From contig OX453275.1 in assembly GCA_949710005.1 (NCBI GenBank), positions 23,741,691 through 23,805,690 on the forward strand: DNA of 64,000 nucleotides, given 5' to 3'. Of this stretch, positions 22,077 to 32,707 are shown in pieces. A model generated the notes under the pieces. That model did not search any database. It was given only the letters and a program-made list of their open reading frames with translations, and was not told where the DNA came from. Every line of letters begins with the position of its first letter. The first letter of the stretch is position 1. The translations under genes were made by a program, and so were the position numbers. This DNA comes from Ricordea florida. Taxonomy: Eukaryota; Cnidaria; Anthozoa; Corallimorpharia; Ricordeidae.

Positions 22077-23529
22077 CAGTGACGTAGCAAAAGATTACAA
22101 AGAAAATCCAAACAATGCAGACCACACAACAATGACCTAAAACAAAGAAAATCTTCACACCGTTTTACACTGAACATAAACCTACTGAAGAATCAACTGT
22201 GTCTGCCTGTCAGTCAATTTACACAATACTGTGTATTTACTCTCTGCAATAACTATTTGACAATGAGCAAAACAGAGGTATTTCCCCCTCTTCAACTGAG
22301 ATGCTACACACTTTTGTACAACTCCCTGCTCCATCATTGAGCCATGTTTAAAGAAAACATTAACAAATTCCAGTGTCGTGACTGGAAAGCATGGCACTTT
22401 CCAAGAAAATGATGAAACTCTTTCCACAAGTATAATTTCACAATGCAGGGGTTGGCTATGAGCTGCAATAAAAGAGATGTACTTTAGCATGCAAAAAGAA
22501 GTTTGGATGACAATGATTTGTAAGATCTGTGGTTACATTAAATATTATTAGAGAGATGAGGTTAAACCTTTCAACATTTATTACCCTTGCTTGCTATCTG
22601 TTTAGTTGAAATTTCTATCCTCAACCCAATGTCAAATTAAAAGTTCTCATCTAAACCTCAGGTTGATTATCCACTGAAATGACTATAGAACTATGACTGC
22701 TACATGAAAGTTAAACAACATTTCAGCATAACAGACACAAGCTATGAAATAAGCTCTGTTTAATCACCAGATTCCACAACTGTATTTTCAGTGTATTTTT
22801 CACGAAAAGTATAGCTTACATTTATGCACTCAGTGACACCACTGAAGCAGATTTCCACAGCTTGACTTCTCACTTTGTTTGCCTTTTCCTCGAGCCTCCG
22901 AGGTATTTGCATCCTCAGTCCTTTCTACACTATCTTATTTTTCCCTATATCAAATAAGGAAAACGGTTTGTTAAAAACAAAGAGTAAGTGTAAATTAAAG
23001 GTAAACAAGACTATGAAAATGATGAAATCGGAAATGTTCTCACCTCCTTCTTTCATTCTCTTCTGCTTTAAATGGTGGGTAAAGAGAAGCCATCAAAAAG
23101 CACAATCGGAATTACACCGGCAATCTTCATGGGGCGCAAATGGCTTCAAAAACTATCAATACACCATGAAAAAAAAAATGTCGTTTTCACCTCACGTCCT
23201 CTTGTTTTAGGTATCTCGATTCATCAAAGACGTAGTAACAAAGACTCAGAATTTCTCACCTTTCTTGCCTACCACTCTGCGCTGCAGAAAACACTTAGGC
23301 CCTTGTGCAGCCAACAAGATGCATCTATGCAGACAGTTTGCCCAGTAAATTCTCTTAAATTGACTTTCTTACTAAACGTTTAAAGGAATGGAAACAGACA
23401 GTGAATCCACATTACATTCCAAGTGCTCGCGCTATTCTTGCTTCCACAAGAGATGTTCACTTGACCACGTCTGGATGCAAATGACATTATTTCAGTTCTA
23501 GGACCATGATGCCATGCAATCAGAGTGCG
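22077..23529. other. Unassigned DNA with weak minus-strand frames
   Basis: Includes an open stretch on the minus strand near 22490-22182 without a recognised domain, possibly part of the HIRAN-like gene. Nothing firm. Confidence 0.25.
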
Positions 23530-23850
23530 CACACCACCTGCTATTTAGTCAACTGTTCCCTGTTCCATTTTACTATGTAAACTCTATTTCACTTCTATGT
23601 GTATTCTATTTAATTTCTATGATTGGTCAATTCAAATGTCTATAAAGTTGAGTGTGAGGTCCAAAATTAAAAGCTAAGTAAATTGTATGTATAGGCTATG
23701 CAGAAACTAGCGAAAACACAGCATTTCTGATACCAAAAACATAGTCCTGGCATAGAAACAACATAGAACATTAGCATAGGTTTTACATACTCTGTGACAT
23801 AGCATTTGCATAGATTCTACATAGTGTCTGATTCTACAAGGGTAATTAAG
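23530..23850. repeat. Iterated-word tract (CTATG / CATAG)
   Basis: The left part repeats ctatg/ctattt words, the right part acatag/catagaa words in reverse sense, ending ctacaagggtaatt. A similar aattacccttgcag lies at 13132, next to the ACATAC element. Confidence 0.45.
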
Positions 23851-23913
23851 ACCAAACCGTATGACAGGGCCATTCTAAGAATAAGGGATAGATCACTAAA
23901 CTGCTGGGAATGA

Positions 23914-24052
23914 TTTCCACACAGGTCCCTACTTCATTATGCATGCTGTAGCCATACTGTTTCATTCTACAATAACAAGAAATGTTTACATGTGCATTAC
24001 CCTAAACAATTCATCTGCTGCATGAATAATGAAGTAGGGACCTGTGCGGAAA
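23914..24052. repeat. 139-bp MITE with about 31-bp inverted ends
   Basis: The left end tttccacacaggtccctact and its mirror at the right differ at about two positions and meet 75 bp of unrelated interior. No coding. Confidence 0.7.
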
Positions 24053-24504
24053 TATTGCCAACTGCTGATATCTAAGAGAAAAAGGCACCACTTTTAAAAT
24101 AAAAACGTAGTCAAATATAACCCATACTTAACATGAGATACTTACTACAACAGGAATCAACACAGACGGCATAGAGATGGACGAGATTCCAGTGTTTTCA
24201 AAATCAACCGTCGGCCGTCGCATCCAACGACAACTTTTCGATTTGAGACGCCAACTTTGCGTTGGGAAGAAAATAAAATAAATATAGCTTTTGATAAAAG
24301 AGCAAGGTGTCCACAAGAGACGTTGTGAGAAAAAAAACTTGAAATTTCCAAGGGAAATTTCGCGACAACAGCGCTTGAACCAGCTGCGATAATTCGACCG
24401 TGAAGGTCGAGAAAGTTCGGGTAATGCATCCATGTTAGACCCACCAAGCATCCCGAACTGCTAATTTACATATAGTTCCTTGACAATCGAATTTACTCAC
24501 GTTT
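24053..24504. other. Unassigned DNA
   Basis: A minus-strand frame near 24432-24330 (MDALPELSRPSRSNYRSWF...) might be a first exon, but no clear donor was seen. Confidence 0.2.
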
Positions 24505-24605
24505 AACCCTGTTTAGCCTCATTTACCCCAAAATACCCACGTTTAACCCTGTTTACCCTCATTTACTCCAGGTTACCCACCTTTTACCCTGAGTTTACCC
24601 TCATT
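24505..24605. repeat. Short block of the 40-bp satellite
   Basis: About 2.5 units of the repeat that dominates 55526-63900 (gtttaccctcatttac, cacgtttaaccctg). Confidence 0.8.
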
Positions 24606-25199
24606 TACTAGGGAGTTTAAGTCACGTGATTTTCCCCTGCGAATCTAGCCAAAACATTACCACTTCCAAACTTTCCGTTTATTCTCGTTAATATATTGTG
24701 TTCTTCTACAATTAAAATTCACCCACCTTTAGAACATACCTTTGAGAATAAAACCTTTAAATTTCATCGTGATTGGTGGCTTATTTCTATTGCTAATAAT
24801 CCGACTAAACCGTCACTCGGCGTCAGGGATCGCAAGTGAAACGTAGCCACCATGCTTGCGTAAACCTGACCTGACCCGGGGAAGGCAAAATTCGATTCCG
24901 CAGTGCTCATTGGCTACAAAACAATCGCTAATGTATGAAACAATAGGGCCAAAGGATCAGGGGACTCCTAGGCAGTGGTTTCTTTGGTCAAACGTCCGCA
25001 GTTCCCGAAATATCGTTGATTATCTAAATTAAAAGCTATTTTCGAAGAGATTTGTTATCGTTATTCGGTGTAAACTACACCTGAAGTGTTTTATAGCTTG
25101 TAAGGTTTTTGTTAAGCGAAACATCAGTCGAATTTGACGTGTTTTCATGCGCCGGAGAGCGAGTTATAATATGTGAGTTCTAACGCGCACCGAGAAGTC
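24606..25199. other. Upstream region of small two-exon gene
   Basis: No gene. It would contain the promoter of the gene that starts at 25200. No core motif is clear. Confidence 0.3.
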
Positions 25200-28100
25200 A
25201 TGGGGCCATCAACTACAACAAGCCTTTCGGATTCGAACAAAACGGAGGGTAAGCAGATATTTCTTTGCTTTATTGAGCGTTTTTAGACAATTGATTTTAA
25301 GCTTCACTTTACGTGCAACCTATTAGAAAATAAAATAAAATGTGCTGTTTATGGCTTTAAGAATTTTCCTGCTGAACCTGATGCAGAAGCTTGGTGATTG
25401 TTCTTATTGAAGAATTCTCCTCGGTGTTGGACGGTTTTATTTATCACAACAACGATGTAGAAGCGAATCTACGGGAAAACGTACAGTAATAAAAATACAC
25501 TTAAAACAAAATAAAGCACGGCCGACATTGTACCAGCTGACAATGTACTTACAACTGTAATAAAACGTGCTTTAGTCCTGAAGAGCTTCTTAATAAAACG
25601 ATACCAAGGTATTAGTCAACAAAATGTCCGAGTATATCGACATGGTCTGCGGACGTTCCCTTAAGGGGTGAGTCCGTGGTGTGTTCAGTTGTGTAATGTC
25701 TCATGTTGGCCAGCGGTGTGCTGGTTCGACAAACTCTGCATCCCCCCCCAGTCTGCAAGTTAACGAGCGGACTAAACATTATATCCATTTGCCTGTTTCG
25801 GGTTCGAAGCGTTTCGGCGGCTGGCGAACGCGCCTAGGACGGGGGCTGCTTGCCTGTAGGCCATGTTGCGGGGTTGGTGGTCCCGATGTGGTTAGGTCGT
25901 TTCGCGCGTCAGGGTGCGCGTCAGAAGGGCTGTCATCTTCGGGGGGTAGTGCATGGGTGGGGCGGAGCGAGAGGTCCTCCAGAGTTGGTGGTATGTCTGG
26001 TTCTGCTGGAGTGGCGGGGGGAGTTGCACGCTGGTGACAACTGGAAGGGGGGTTAGCCGGTGCTATACATGGTGTGGCAGGCGTGTATGCCCGAAGGAAG
26101 CGGCGGTTGCGTGATGTGAGACGTCCCGACCCATCCACTTTGACTACATACTGATCATGTTCCTTTTTCTCTACGACCGTGCCGGATCTATCCCATTTGT
26201 TGGGGTGTGTCCCTTGCTGGTTCTGCAGGAAAACCTGCTCGCCCGTTGACAATGGACGGAGGGGTAGCGAGTGCTCCTTTAGTGTTTCCACTGTTCTGGA
26301 CAGTCTTGTTCTGAGGGCTTCCTCTTTAGCTGCCCAAGCATTGCGCCACAGTGGGCGAATGTTGGGGTTCGAGAACTTCTCCAGTCGATTAGCGAAGGAG
26401 AATGTATCGCGTAGCGGCCGTCCAAAGACGATTTCGGCTGGCGAGAGGCTACAGTCGGGATCAGGGGTGTTGCGCAGCTGGAGCATGGCCCGCAGGAAGC
26501 CATCGTGGTTAAGGCTGCCTGATGGCCCGGTGTTGGACATCAAGAGGCGTTTTGCGGTTTTGACAGCTACCTCTGCCCTCCCATTGGACTGGGGAAAATG
26601 TGCGGAGGAGAGACGGTGTCGGATTCCCCATTGGCGGAGGAAGGTTTCTGTGCATCCCGCTGTGAACTCCGGGCCTCCGTCGGTGGATATCTCTGCGGGT
26701 ACCCCGAACGTGGCAAAGAGTGCTCGGAGGTGGCGAAGCAGACCATTGGCGCCCGCGAGGTTGGTGCTTGATGGAGAGCTGAAGACTTCCACCCATCCTG
26801 AGAGGCGGTCCCCTACCGCGAGGTAGTGGTGGCCTCCATAATTGAAGAAATCAGCAAACACGGCTTCAAATGGCGTGGAAGGCGGTGGGGATGGTATTGG
26901 TGGGGTTGAGGTCTGTGAGGGTGCGTTTCGATTGCAATCAGTACATCTGTCCCTTGTTATGCGGATGTCCTTTGTCATTCCTGGCCAGTAGACTATCATG
27001 CGTGCACGGTGTTCCATTGTCGAGGTTCCTTGGTGAGCTGCGTGTAGGTGCCGCAGGACCTGTGGGCGGAGTGAAGGGGGGACCACTATCCGATCCTGGT
27101 ACATGAGGACACCTTGCTCGACGTAGAGTGCCTCACGGATCGGCCAGAAGGCTGCGAGCTTGGGGTCCGATCGATCGATATCCTGCTGCCCCTGCTCAAT
27201 CATACTGCGCAAGCGACTCAGCGATGGGTCCGCCTCTGTCTCCTGGGCGATGTCAGCCCATGAGATGATGCCGAGCTGCTGGGCTTCACTGCGGATGGCG
27301 GACATCATGATGGTCTCTGGCGTGTCCACTGAGTCCTCTGAGACTGATGGCGATGGATGACGTGATGTTGCATCGGCTGCATGGTTTAGCTTTCCAGGGA
27401 GGTGCGCAATGTCGAAGCGCCATGGAAGCGTGCGCTGCTTGAGTCTGAAAAGGCGTGAGTTCGATATCTCATCAAGTGTGCGGTCACCGAAGATCTTTGT
27501 GAGCGGCTTGTGATCGGTGACGACAACAAGGTTGTCACAGCCTTGCGTGAAATAGCGTGTCTGTTCTAGTCCCCAGGCGACGGCCAGAGCCTCACCCTCG
27601 ATGGGAGCGTAACGTTGCTCAGCTGACGAGAGGAACCTTGATCCTGCTAGGGTAATCCGCCATCCTTCTGTACAGCAATCAGGGAGTCCCGATGGGCAGT
27701 TGCAGTGTTGCTGAAGCAAAAAATATCCTATCCCACGTCGGGACCAGTCAGGGCGGAGGCATGTGCGTCTTGTTATGTCGAATATCTCCACGCCTTGGCG
27801 AATGGCATCAACGATGGCTTGCTTTGACGCTTGGAACGCGTCCTCAAGTTCTGCAGACCACGAGAATTTGTAGCGGGGGCTCAGAAACGGCTTGAATGGC
27901 GTCATGGTATCTCGTAGTTGGGCGTAGTTGGCCACCTGATTAACGAGGCCGAACCAGCTTCTGATGTCAGTGGTTGAGGCTGGAAACGGGAAGTCTCTTA
28001 TGGCGTCTAAGTATTTCGGTAGCGGTTCGATGGCAGATTCAGATATCCTGAAACCCGCGAAGTCCGCACGTTTGCTGGCAAATTGGAATTTGTCAGGGTT

Positions 28101-31100
28101 TAGTACGATTCCGGCTTGACCAAGGTGGGTGAGTAAGTCGATCGTGCGCCACCAGTGCTGCTCTAGATCAGAATCATAATGAATCGTGTCGTCCACGCAA
28201 CGTTCCTTGCGGTCAAAGCTGGAGAGGATGGCATCGAAGCGGCGGTTGTAGCCGTCACCCGACGACAGGAATCCCTGGGGTGCTCTGGTGTAGCGCCACC
28301 GTCCAAACGGGGTGATGAACGTTGTCAAGTGCCGGTCAGACTCGCGTAAGGGGACACTATGGTACCCGTTCCACGCGTCAGTCACCGTTTTCCAACTGTC
28401 TCTAGGTATTCTGCGCGCTGAATGGAAGGGCGACTCGGCGGCGAATGTCTCCCGTTGGCAGAACTTGTTCAGTGGTGATAGATCAACGGTGCGGCGTGGT
28501 GAGCCGTCATGCTTTCTGGTGACGACCATCCGGTGGCACCAGGTGACAGGCTCGCCGTAGGGCACCCTTTCGATGACTCCGAGTGCTTCGTCGCGCAGAA
28601 GGTCGTCGTAGACCTGCTGCTGCCAATGGAGTGGCACAGCGGCTGGGGTGTGGCAAGCCTTTGGTGTCGCGTTGGGGTCGACATGTATTTCTATGGCTGG
28701 TCCATCCATGCACGGCAGTGTCTGGTGAGGGCAGGTGTTGAATGTTGAAGATGCGTATCTGTTAAGCAGCCATTGTTTCATCTGACCATTGTTCTCAGCC
28801 CGGCATTCAAAAGGGAGCTCCGACGGGCGGCTGGGTGCTTGTCTCCGTTGGGGACATGAGCAATGTTGGCCCGATACGTTACAGGATTCCCCTGTGTCTT
28901 GGGCGGTGGGGTTGCGTTGCGTGTTATAGTCGCGTGTGGGGAAGGTATGTGGCAGGATGCCCAGGCTGACGAGCGTGTCGTATGATAAATACATAGTATT
29001 CACGGCACGGCTGACATATACCATGGAGCGGCATGTGATTACCTCTCCGTCGTGGGTTCTGTATGTGATCTTGGCAAAGAACGCTCCCTCGATGGCGATG
29101 GGAGAGCGATTGGCCGCAGACACGCTGAGAGTGGCGGGTGTCAGTATGTCTGGTGAAAATCCGCAGGCTAGAAAGTCGGCAAATGACCACAGATCCGACT
29201 GCGCACCAGTGTCTGCAACGGCTGATACATCGGCGCGGGCCTTTGCTGTCACGCCTGGGACGGTGGTGTGGTCAACCGCCTCGGACTCGGCGGTGATAGT
29301 GATATGCACTGTGGGTTGGGCTTTTAGACGCGCCCGCCGCCACTCGCCCTTCGTGAAGACGTGGTGATCGAGTTTGATTGGCTTACGTCCATTGAAGCTG
29401 TGTGTTGGAAATTTCCGTCTTCGGTGCCGTCTGTTTCGTCGAGGAGATTTGACTGGAATTGGTAGGAGCGCCGCAATCTGGGAGACCTGCTCTGACTCTC
29501 CATCAGCGTGAAATGCAGATGCGGAGGCCTGGGGCGTCCCTCGTGTTCGTTTGTTCCGGCGGCGAGTTCGGTAGCACAAAATGCACACCTGGTGGGGCTT
29601 TGTGTTCCAGCCCCGTGCTCCTTCCGTAAAGGTCTTGAATCGCTGCTGGCAATCCGGGCACGTGGCTTCTTTTGCCTGGTCTACTAGGGACGGTGTAGGG
29701 TTTGGTGCTGCGGTGTTGGAGTTAAGCCGAGGATTCTGTTGGCGTCGGAATGAAGACATAGCAGATAGGCTTGATGTTGGAAGTGCGTTTCGAGCCTTCT
29801 CTTTGGCCTCCACGAGGGAGATTACATCGTTCACCGCCGTCTGTGTGATGTCTCGTGTCCCGAGTACCTCACGGCGGATGTCAGGGTCGGCGATGCCGTT
29901 TAACAGGACGTCTCTAGACATGTGAGGTGTGTAGTCTACATTTTTTCCACATTCGCACTTCGTGGTAAATTCGCATGTCTCAGCTTTGCCTCGGACCCTC
30001 GCTGCGAAGGAACGGAATGGTTCATCGCGTTCCTGTTGAAGCTGAAGGAGCTCGGTTCTCAGGACGCTAGTTGCTATGGGGATGACTGCCAAGGAGCGCA
30101 TGGTCTCCAAAAGCTGTGGCAGGTTGTCTGAGATGGCATCTGGGTTAGTCTTGAGTATATTGTCTCCGAGCTGAGGGCCCGCGCACTGAAATAGCTGGGC
30201 CGGTGCGGTAGCATCAGTGATGCCTGATCCAGTGCGAAACACGTGCCAACGTCTTACGAATACATTCCAGTCTTCTGTGGATACGCCGACGTCGATTTTT
30301 GGTCGTTCGAGCGCTGGTGCACGTGGGGTTTGCGTCGTGGCTGCTGGTTCGGCGCTAGGAGTCGGGGTTGTTTGATGAGCAAGCCCGTGGTTCTGTAGCA
30401 GGGCGATGGCCAGTGCTTCGGAGACGTCAGGTGTCGTAAACTCGCATGTTGGAACCGAACAGCCTACAATAACCATTGTTGAAGTTCCTTGTATTCGCTT
30501 CTACATGAAGAATTCTCCTCGGTGTTGGACGGTTTTATTTATCACAACAACGATGTAGAAGCGAATCTACGGGAAAACGTACAGTAATAAAAATACACTT
30601 AAAACAAAATAAAGCACGGCCGACATTGTACCAGCTGACAATGTACTTACAACTGTAATAAAACGTGCTTTAGTCCTGAAGAGCTTCTTAATAAAACGAT
30701 ACCAAGGTATTAGTCAACAAAATGTCCGAGTATATCGACATGGTCTGCGGACGTTCCCTTAAGGGGTGAGTCCGTGGTGTGTTCAGTTGTGTAATGTCTC
30801 ATGTTGGCCAGCGGTGTGCTGGTTCGACAAACTCTGCACTTATTGTATTCAGTAAATTGAGTAAATTAGTAAAACATGTTCATGTCCCACTTGAATTCGC
30901 TACTACTATTGGAATATTGAATGTATGATATAGGTATCCTATTGTGTAATATTCTAATATTAGTGTTGTTTTGCTTGTATATTATTATTTCACCAAAGAG
31001 AAAATCTATGGCCTTTAGCTATTGACATATTGAGTATTGTTTTGGACTGAGCTTTACTTTGTGCTCAAATTTTGAATTGTTACAGATTAAAAGAAGAGAG

Positions 31101-31345
31101 ATTTAATAATGTTTTTAATTCCATTGCCAGATAATGTTTTGTTGAACAAAAGCAGTTTTGGGGGACCTTACTCTCTGAGAAATGGTTTGGATGTGGCAGC
31201 AGAATGGTTCAATGCAACTGTCTTGCACCTTGCTGAAGGTGTTACTGCTGAAGCAGATCCTGAGTACATTATAAAATACGACATTGATGAAGATGATGAT
31301 GAATGGACAATGGCATTACTTGAAGATTTAGACAAGGGGATTTGA
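25200..31345 (+). CDS. Small two-exon gene, acidic Tudor-like protein (host of LTR element)
   Basis: Exon 1 25200-25248 (ATG, donor GTAAGC) and exon 2 31131-31345 (acceptor TTCCATTGCCAG) join in phase to give about 87 residues. The product contains GLDVAAEWFNATVLHL and a YIIKYDIDEDDDEWT block, with the aromatic/acidic feel of a Tudor or chromo-like barrel, and ends in an acidic helix. I do not recognise the protein. The 5.43-kb retrotransposon lies in the intron, antisense to the gene. Additional exons between cannot be excluded. Confidence 0.4.
25408..25740 (-). repeat. 3' LTR (left copy)
   Basis: Ends with tgaagaattctcc on the left and caaactctgca on the right. Contains aataaaacg/aataaagc stretches on the plus strand. 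Looks identical to 30506-30838. Confidence 0.95.
25741..25751 (-). promoter_or_regulatory. Polypurine tract
   Basis: Read on the minus strand, CTGGGGGGGGA abuts the 3' LTR, as expected for plus-strand DNA priming. Confidence 0.8.
25779..30476 (-). CDS. Gag-Pol polyprotein of Ty3/gypsy retrotransposon
   Basis: A single frame of 1565 residues. Gag-like region to about 330, with Cys/His motifs (CECGKN near 174; CPDCQQRF...CILCYRT near 273-303) and a basic stretch. Protease with VADTGAQSD near 420. Reverse transcriptase about 600-800 with ...RAPQGFLSSGDG and the catalytic CVDDTIHY near 760. RNase H about 905-1000 (RPDWSRRGIGYFLL, EGEALAVAWGLEQ, VVTDHKPL). Integrase zinc finger HHCC about 1144-1185, and catalytic Asp (near 1209), Asp (STDGGPEF near 1265) and Glu (SNGRAEVAV near 1302). 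No chromodomain is evident. Gag and Pol share one frame, so processing by the internal protease is expected. Confidence 0.95.
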   Translation of the reverse strand: MVIVGCSVPTCEFTTPDVSEALAIALLQNHGLAHQTTPTPSAEPAATTQTPRAPALERPKIDVGVSTEDWNVFVRRWHVFRTGSGITDATAPAQLFQCAGPQLGDNILKTNPDAISDNLPQLLETMRSLAVIPIATSVLRTELLQLQQERDEPFRSFAARVRGKAETCEFTTKCECGKNVDYTPHMSRDVLLNGIADPDIRREVLGTRDITQTAVNDVISLVEAKEKARNALPTSSLSAMSSFRRQQNPRLNSNTAAPNPTPSLVDQAKEATCPDCQQRFKTFTEGARGWNTKPHQVCILCYRTRRRNKRTRGTPQASASAFHADGESEQVSQIAALLPIPVKSPRRNRRHRRRKFPTHSFNGRKPIKLDHHVFTKGEWRRARLKAQPTVHITITAESEAVDHTTVPGVTAKARADVSAVADTGAQSDLWSFADFLACGFSPDILTPATLSVSAANRSPIAIEGAFFAKITYRTHDGEVITCRSMVYVSRAVNTMYLSYDTLVSLGILPHTFPTRDYNTQRNPTAQDTGESCNVSGQHCSCPQRRQAPSRPSELPFECRAENNGQMKQWLLNRYASSTFNTCPHQTLPCMDGPAIEIHVDPNATPKACHTPAAVPLHWQQQVYDDLLRDEALGVIERVPYGEPVTWCHRMVVTRKHDGSPRRTVDLSPLNKFCQRETFAAESPFHSARRIPRDSWKTVTDAWNGYHSVPLRESDRHLTTFITPFGRWRYTRAPQGFLSSGDGYNRRFDAILSSFDRKERCVDDTIHYDSDLEQHWWRTIDLLTHLGQAGIVLNPDKFQFASKRADFAGFRISESAIEPLPKYLDAIRDFPFPASTTDIRSWFGLVNQVANYAQLRDTMTPFKPFLSPRYKFSWSAELEDAFQASKQAIVDAIRQGVEIFDITRRTCLRPDWSRRGIGYFLLQQHCNCPSGLPDCCTEGWRITLAGSRFLSSAEQRYAPIEGEALAVAWGLEQTRYFTQGCDNLVVVTDHKPLTKIFGDRTLDEISNSRLFRLKQRTLPWRFDIAHLPGKLNHAADATSRHPSPSVSEDSVDTPETIMMSAIRSEAQQLGIISWADIAQETEADPSLSRLRSMIEQGQQDIDRSDPKLAAFWPIREALYVEQGVLMYQDRIVVPPSLRPQVLRHLHAAHQGTSTMEHRARMIVYWPGMTKDIRITRDRCTDCNRNAPSQTSTPPIPSPPPSTPFEAVFADFFNYGGHHYLAVGDRLSGWVEVFSSPSSTNLAGANGLLRHLRALFATFGVPAEISTDGGPEFTAGCTETFLRQWGIRHRLSSAHFPQSNGRAEVAVKTAKRLLMSNTGPSGSLNHDGFLRAMLQLRNTPDPDCSLSPAEIVFGRPLRDTFSFANRLEKFSNPNIRPLWRNAWAAKEEALRTRLSRTVETLKEHSLPLRPLSTGEQVFLQNQQGTHPNKWDRSGTVVEKKEHDQYVVKVDGSGRLTSRNRRFLRAYTPATPCIAPANPPSSCHQRATPPATPAEPDIPPTLEDLSLRPTHALPPEDDSPSDAHPDARNDLTTSGPPTPQHGLQASSPRPRRVRQPPKRFEPETGKWI
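30493..30505 (-). promoter_or_regulatory. Self-complementary primer-binding site
   Basis: The 13 bases beside the 5' LTR (minus strand TGTAGAAGCGAAT) are perfectly complementary to a segment within the LTR (30554-30566). The site lacks the TGG start of tRNA-primed elements. This is the arrangement of Tf1-type self-priming. Confidence 0.75.
30506..30838 (-). repeat. 5' LTR (right copy)
   Basis: Identical by eye to 25408-25740. On the minus strand it would hold the promoter; the self-complementary segment at 30554-30566 suggests the transcript begins near there. Confidence 0.95.
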
Positions 31346-31647
31346 TTTTACTAAACTAATATTTACTTGAACATATTTTTTAGAATTGTGTAGTTCCATA
31401 AATATCCATACCTCCACCACAGAAGGGTTTTTTAACTCGGAGCAGCCCCATTTAGCTTGTAACCACAGAAACAGCCAACTTTTAATTTTATTGTTTCTGA
31501 TCTGTGTTGTTTATACTGAATATCATAAGATTCCATTTACTTGATATGCTGACATATGATACCAAAGGAGGTGGTTGCCATGGAAACAGAACCCTTAATC
31601 CCTCAACCCTTGATTTCGGATAGGCTAGAAAATGCCAGGTTGTTTGT
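31346..31647. other. Flank between small gene and Helitron copy A
   Basis: No additional gene was seen; presumably 3' UTR and spacer. Confidence 0.3.
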
Positions 31648-32674
31648 TCCTCGCGAAGCGAGGCCGAAGGCCGAGCGTAGCGAGGTTACTAATCGTGTCG
31701 GTTCCGGTCAGACCACGTGGCTCGCAAGCCCGAGTAAATCGAGCCGAGAGTTTTTATATATGTATATATATATATTTATATATATGTTTATATATATCTA
31801 TATTTTAAAGGTGTCCGTTCGCAGGCCAGGTTACCTGGCAATAGTAACGCACTTGAGAACGCTGAATTTCCGCCATTATTCGGTGATGCCTTTTTGAAAG
31901 TAATGTAAATTTTGTGGAAACCGATTTCACTCGTCCTGGAAGTACATCCCAGCAAGGTGATCTCCAAGATATTCAAGAAATATTAGCACGAGATCGTCGC
32001 CGAGTAAGTTCGAATACCGTGAAAATCAACACGAGGAAAGCACGACTCAAAGCAGGGATAGAGAAACGACAGCAGGGAGAATAACAACAGAAATCGCAGC
32101 CAAGACAACAACTGCTCGCTCCAGAAAAAGGCAAACGAGACAGCAGGGAAAAGGACCAGGAATTCAATCAAGTTAGTTTTGAATTTGAATGTGTTATTGA
32201 TAGAAATACAGGACATGAGTGAACGATTACATAACGAAATATATTGGTGTACTACATTTAGCAAAACGACTTAGAAGGGACACCGAGTAAGAACGACTTC
32301 AACGATTGGAGATGTCTCTGGAAAATAATTCTATTAGTCTAAAACCGGAATCGGAAGACGACCAACAGATTACAAGAGAATGTAAATAGGTATTTTTCAT
32401 AATAAAACGATAGCGTTTCCAGTTTGAAGTAATTTCCAACACAGAGAGTTGCAGTTGTTATAGCAATCATTTATAACGATGTGATCTGATATCATTGCAA
32501 CAGTGAAAATATTGTAAATTTTCTTGATCTAGCAGTTATGTTAAACATTTTCAACAGAATGTATACCCTGTGTCACTATAAAGTACTGGTTCTGCAATAT
32601 TATCAGTGATCAATGTGATCATTTTAAAATAAAGCAAATGTGATTACTGAATTCTGAGTAGTATTTCTCTTTGC

Positions 32675-32707
<33 letters not shown>

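Larger units (their letters stand above)
25408..30838 (-). mobile_element. Apparently intact Ty3/gypsy LTR retrotransposon
   Basis: A 5431-bp element with 333-bp direct LTRs that look identical (TG...CA ends), flanked by cttat on both sides (25403-25407 and 30839-30843). It is transcribed leftward. Internal parts in order: self-complementary primer site, one gag-pol frame with no stops, and a G-rich polypurine tract beside the 3' LTR. No envelope-like frame. Identical LTRs and an open frame indicate a very recent insertion. Confidence 0.95.

Noticed and set aside
25681..30131. Several plus-strand frames up to 215 codons
   Set aside because: Antisense shadows of the gag-pol frame in GC-rich codons; no domain recognised.
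25740..30838. tRNA-like ggttcga box
   Set aside because: Found in the LTR as ggttcgacaaactc; no cloverleaf can be formed around it.
31648..31760. GC palindromes as a bacterial-type terminator or REP
   Set aside because: They are the 5' module of the Helitron-like family, recurring at each copy end.
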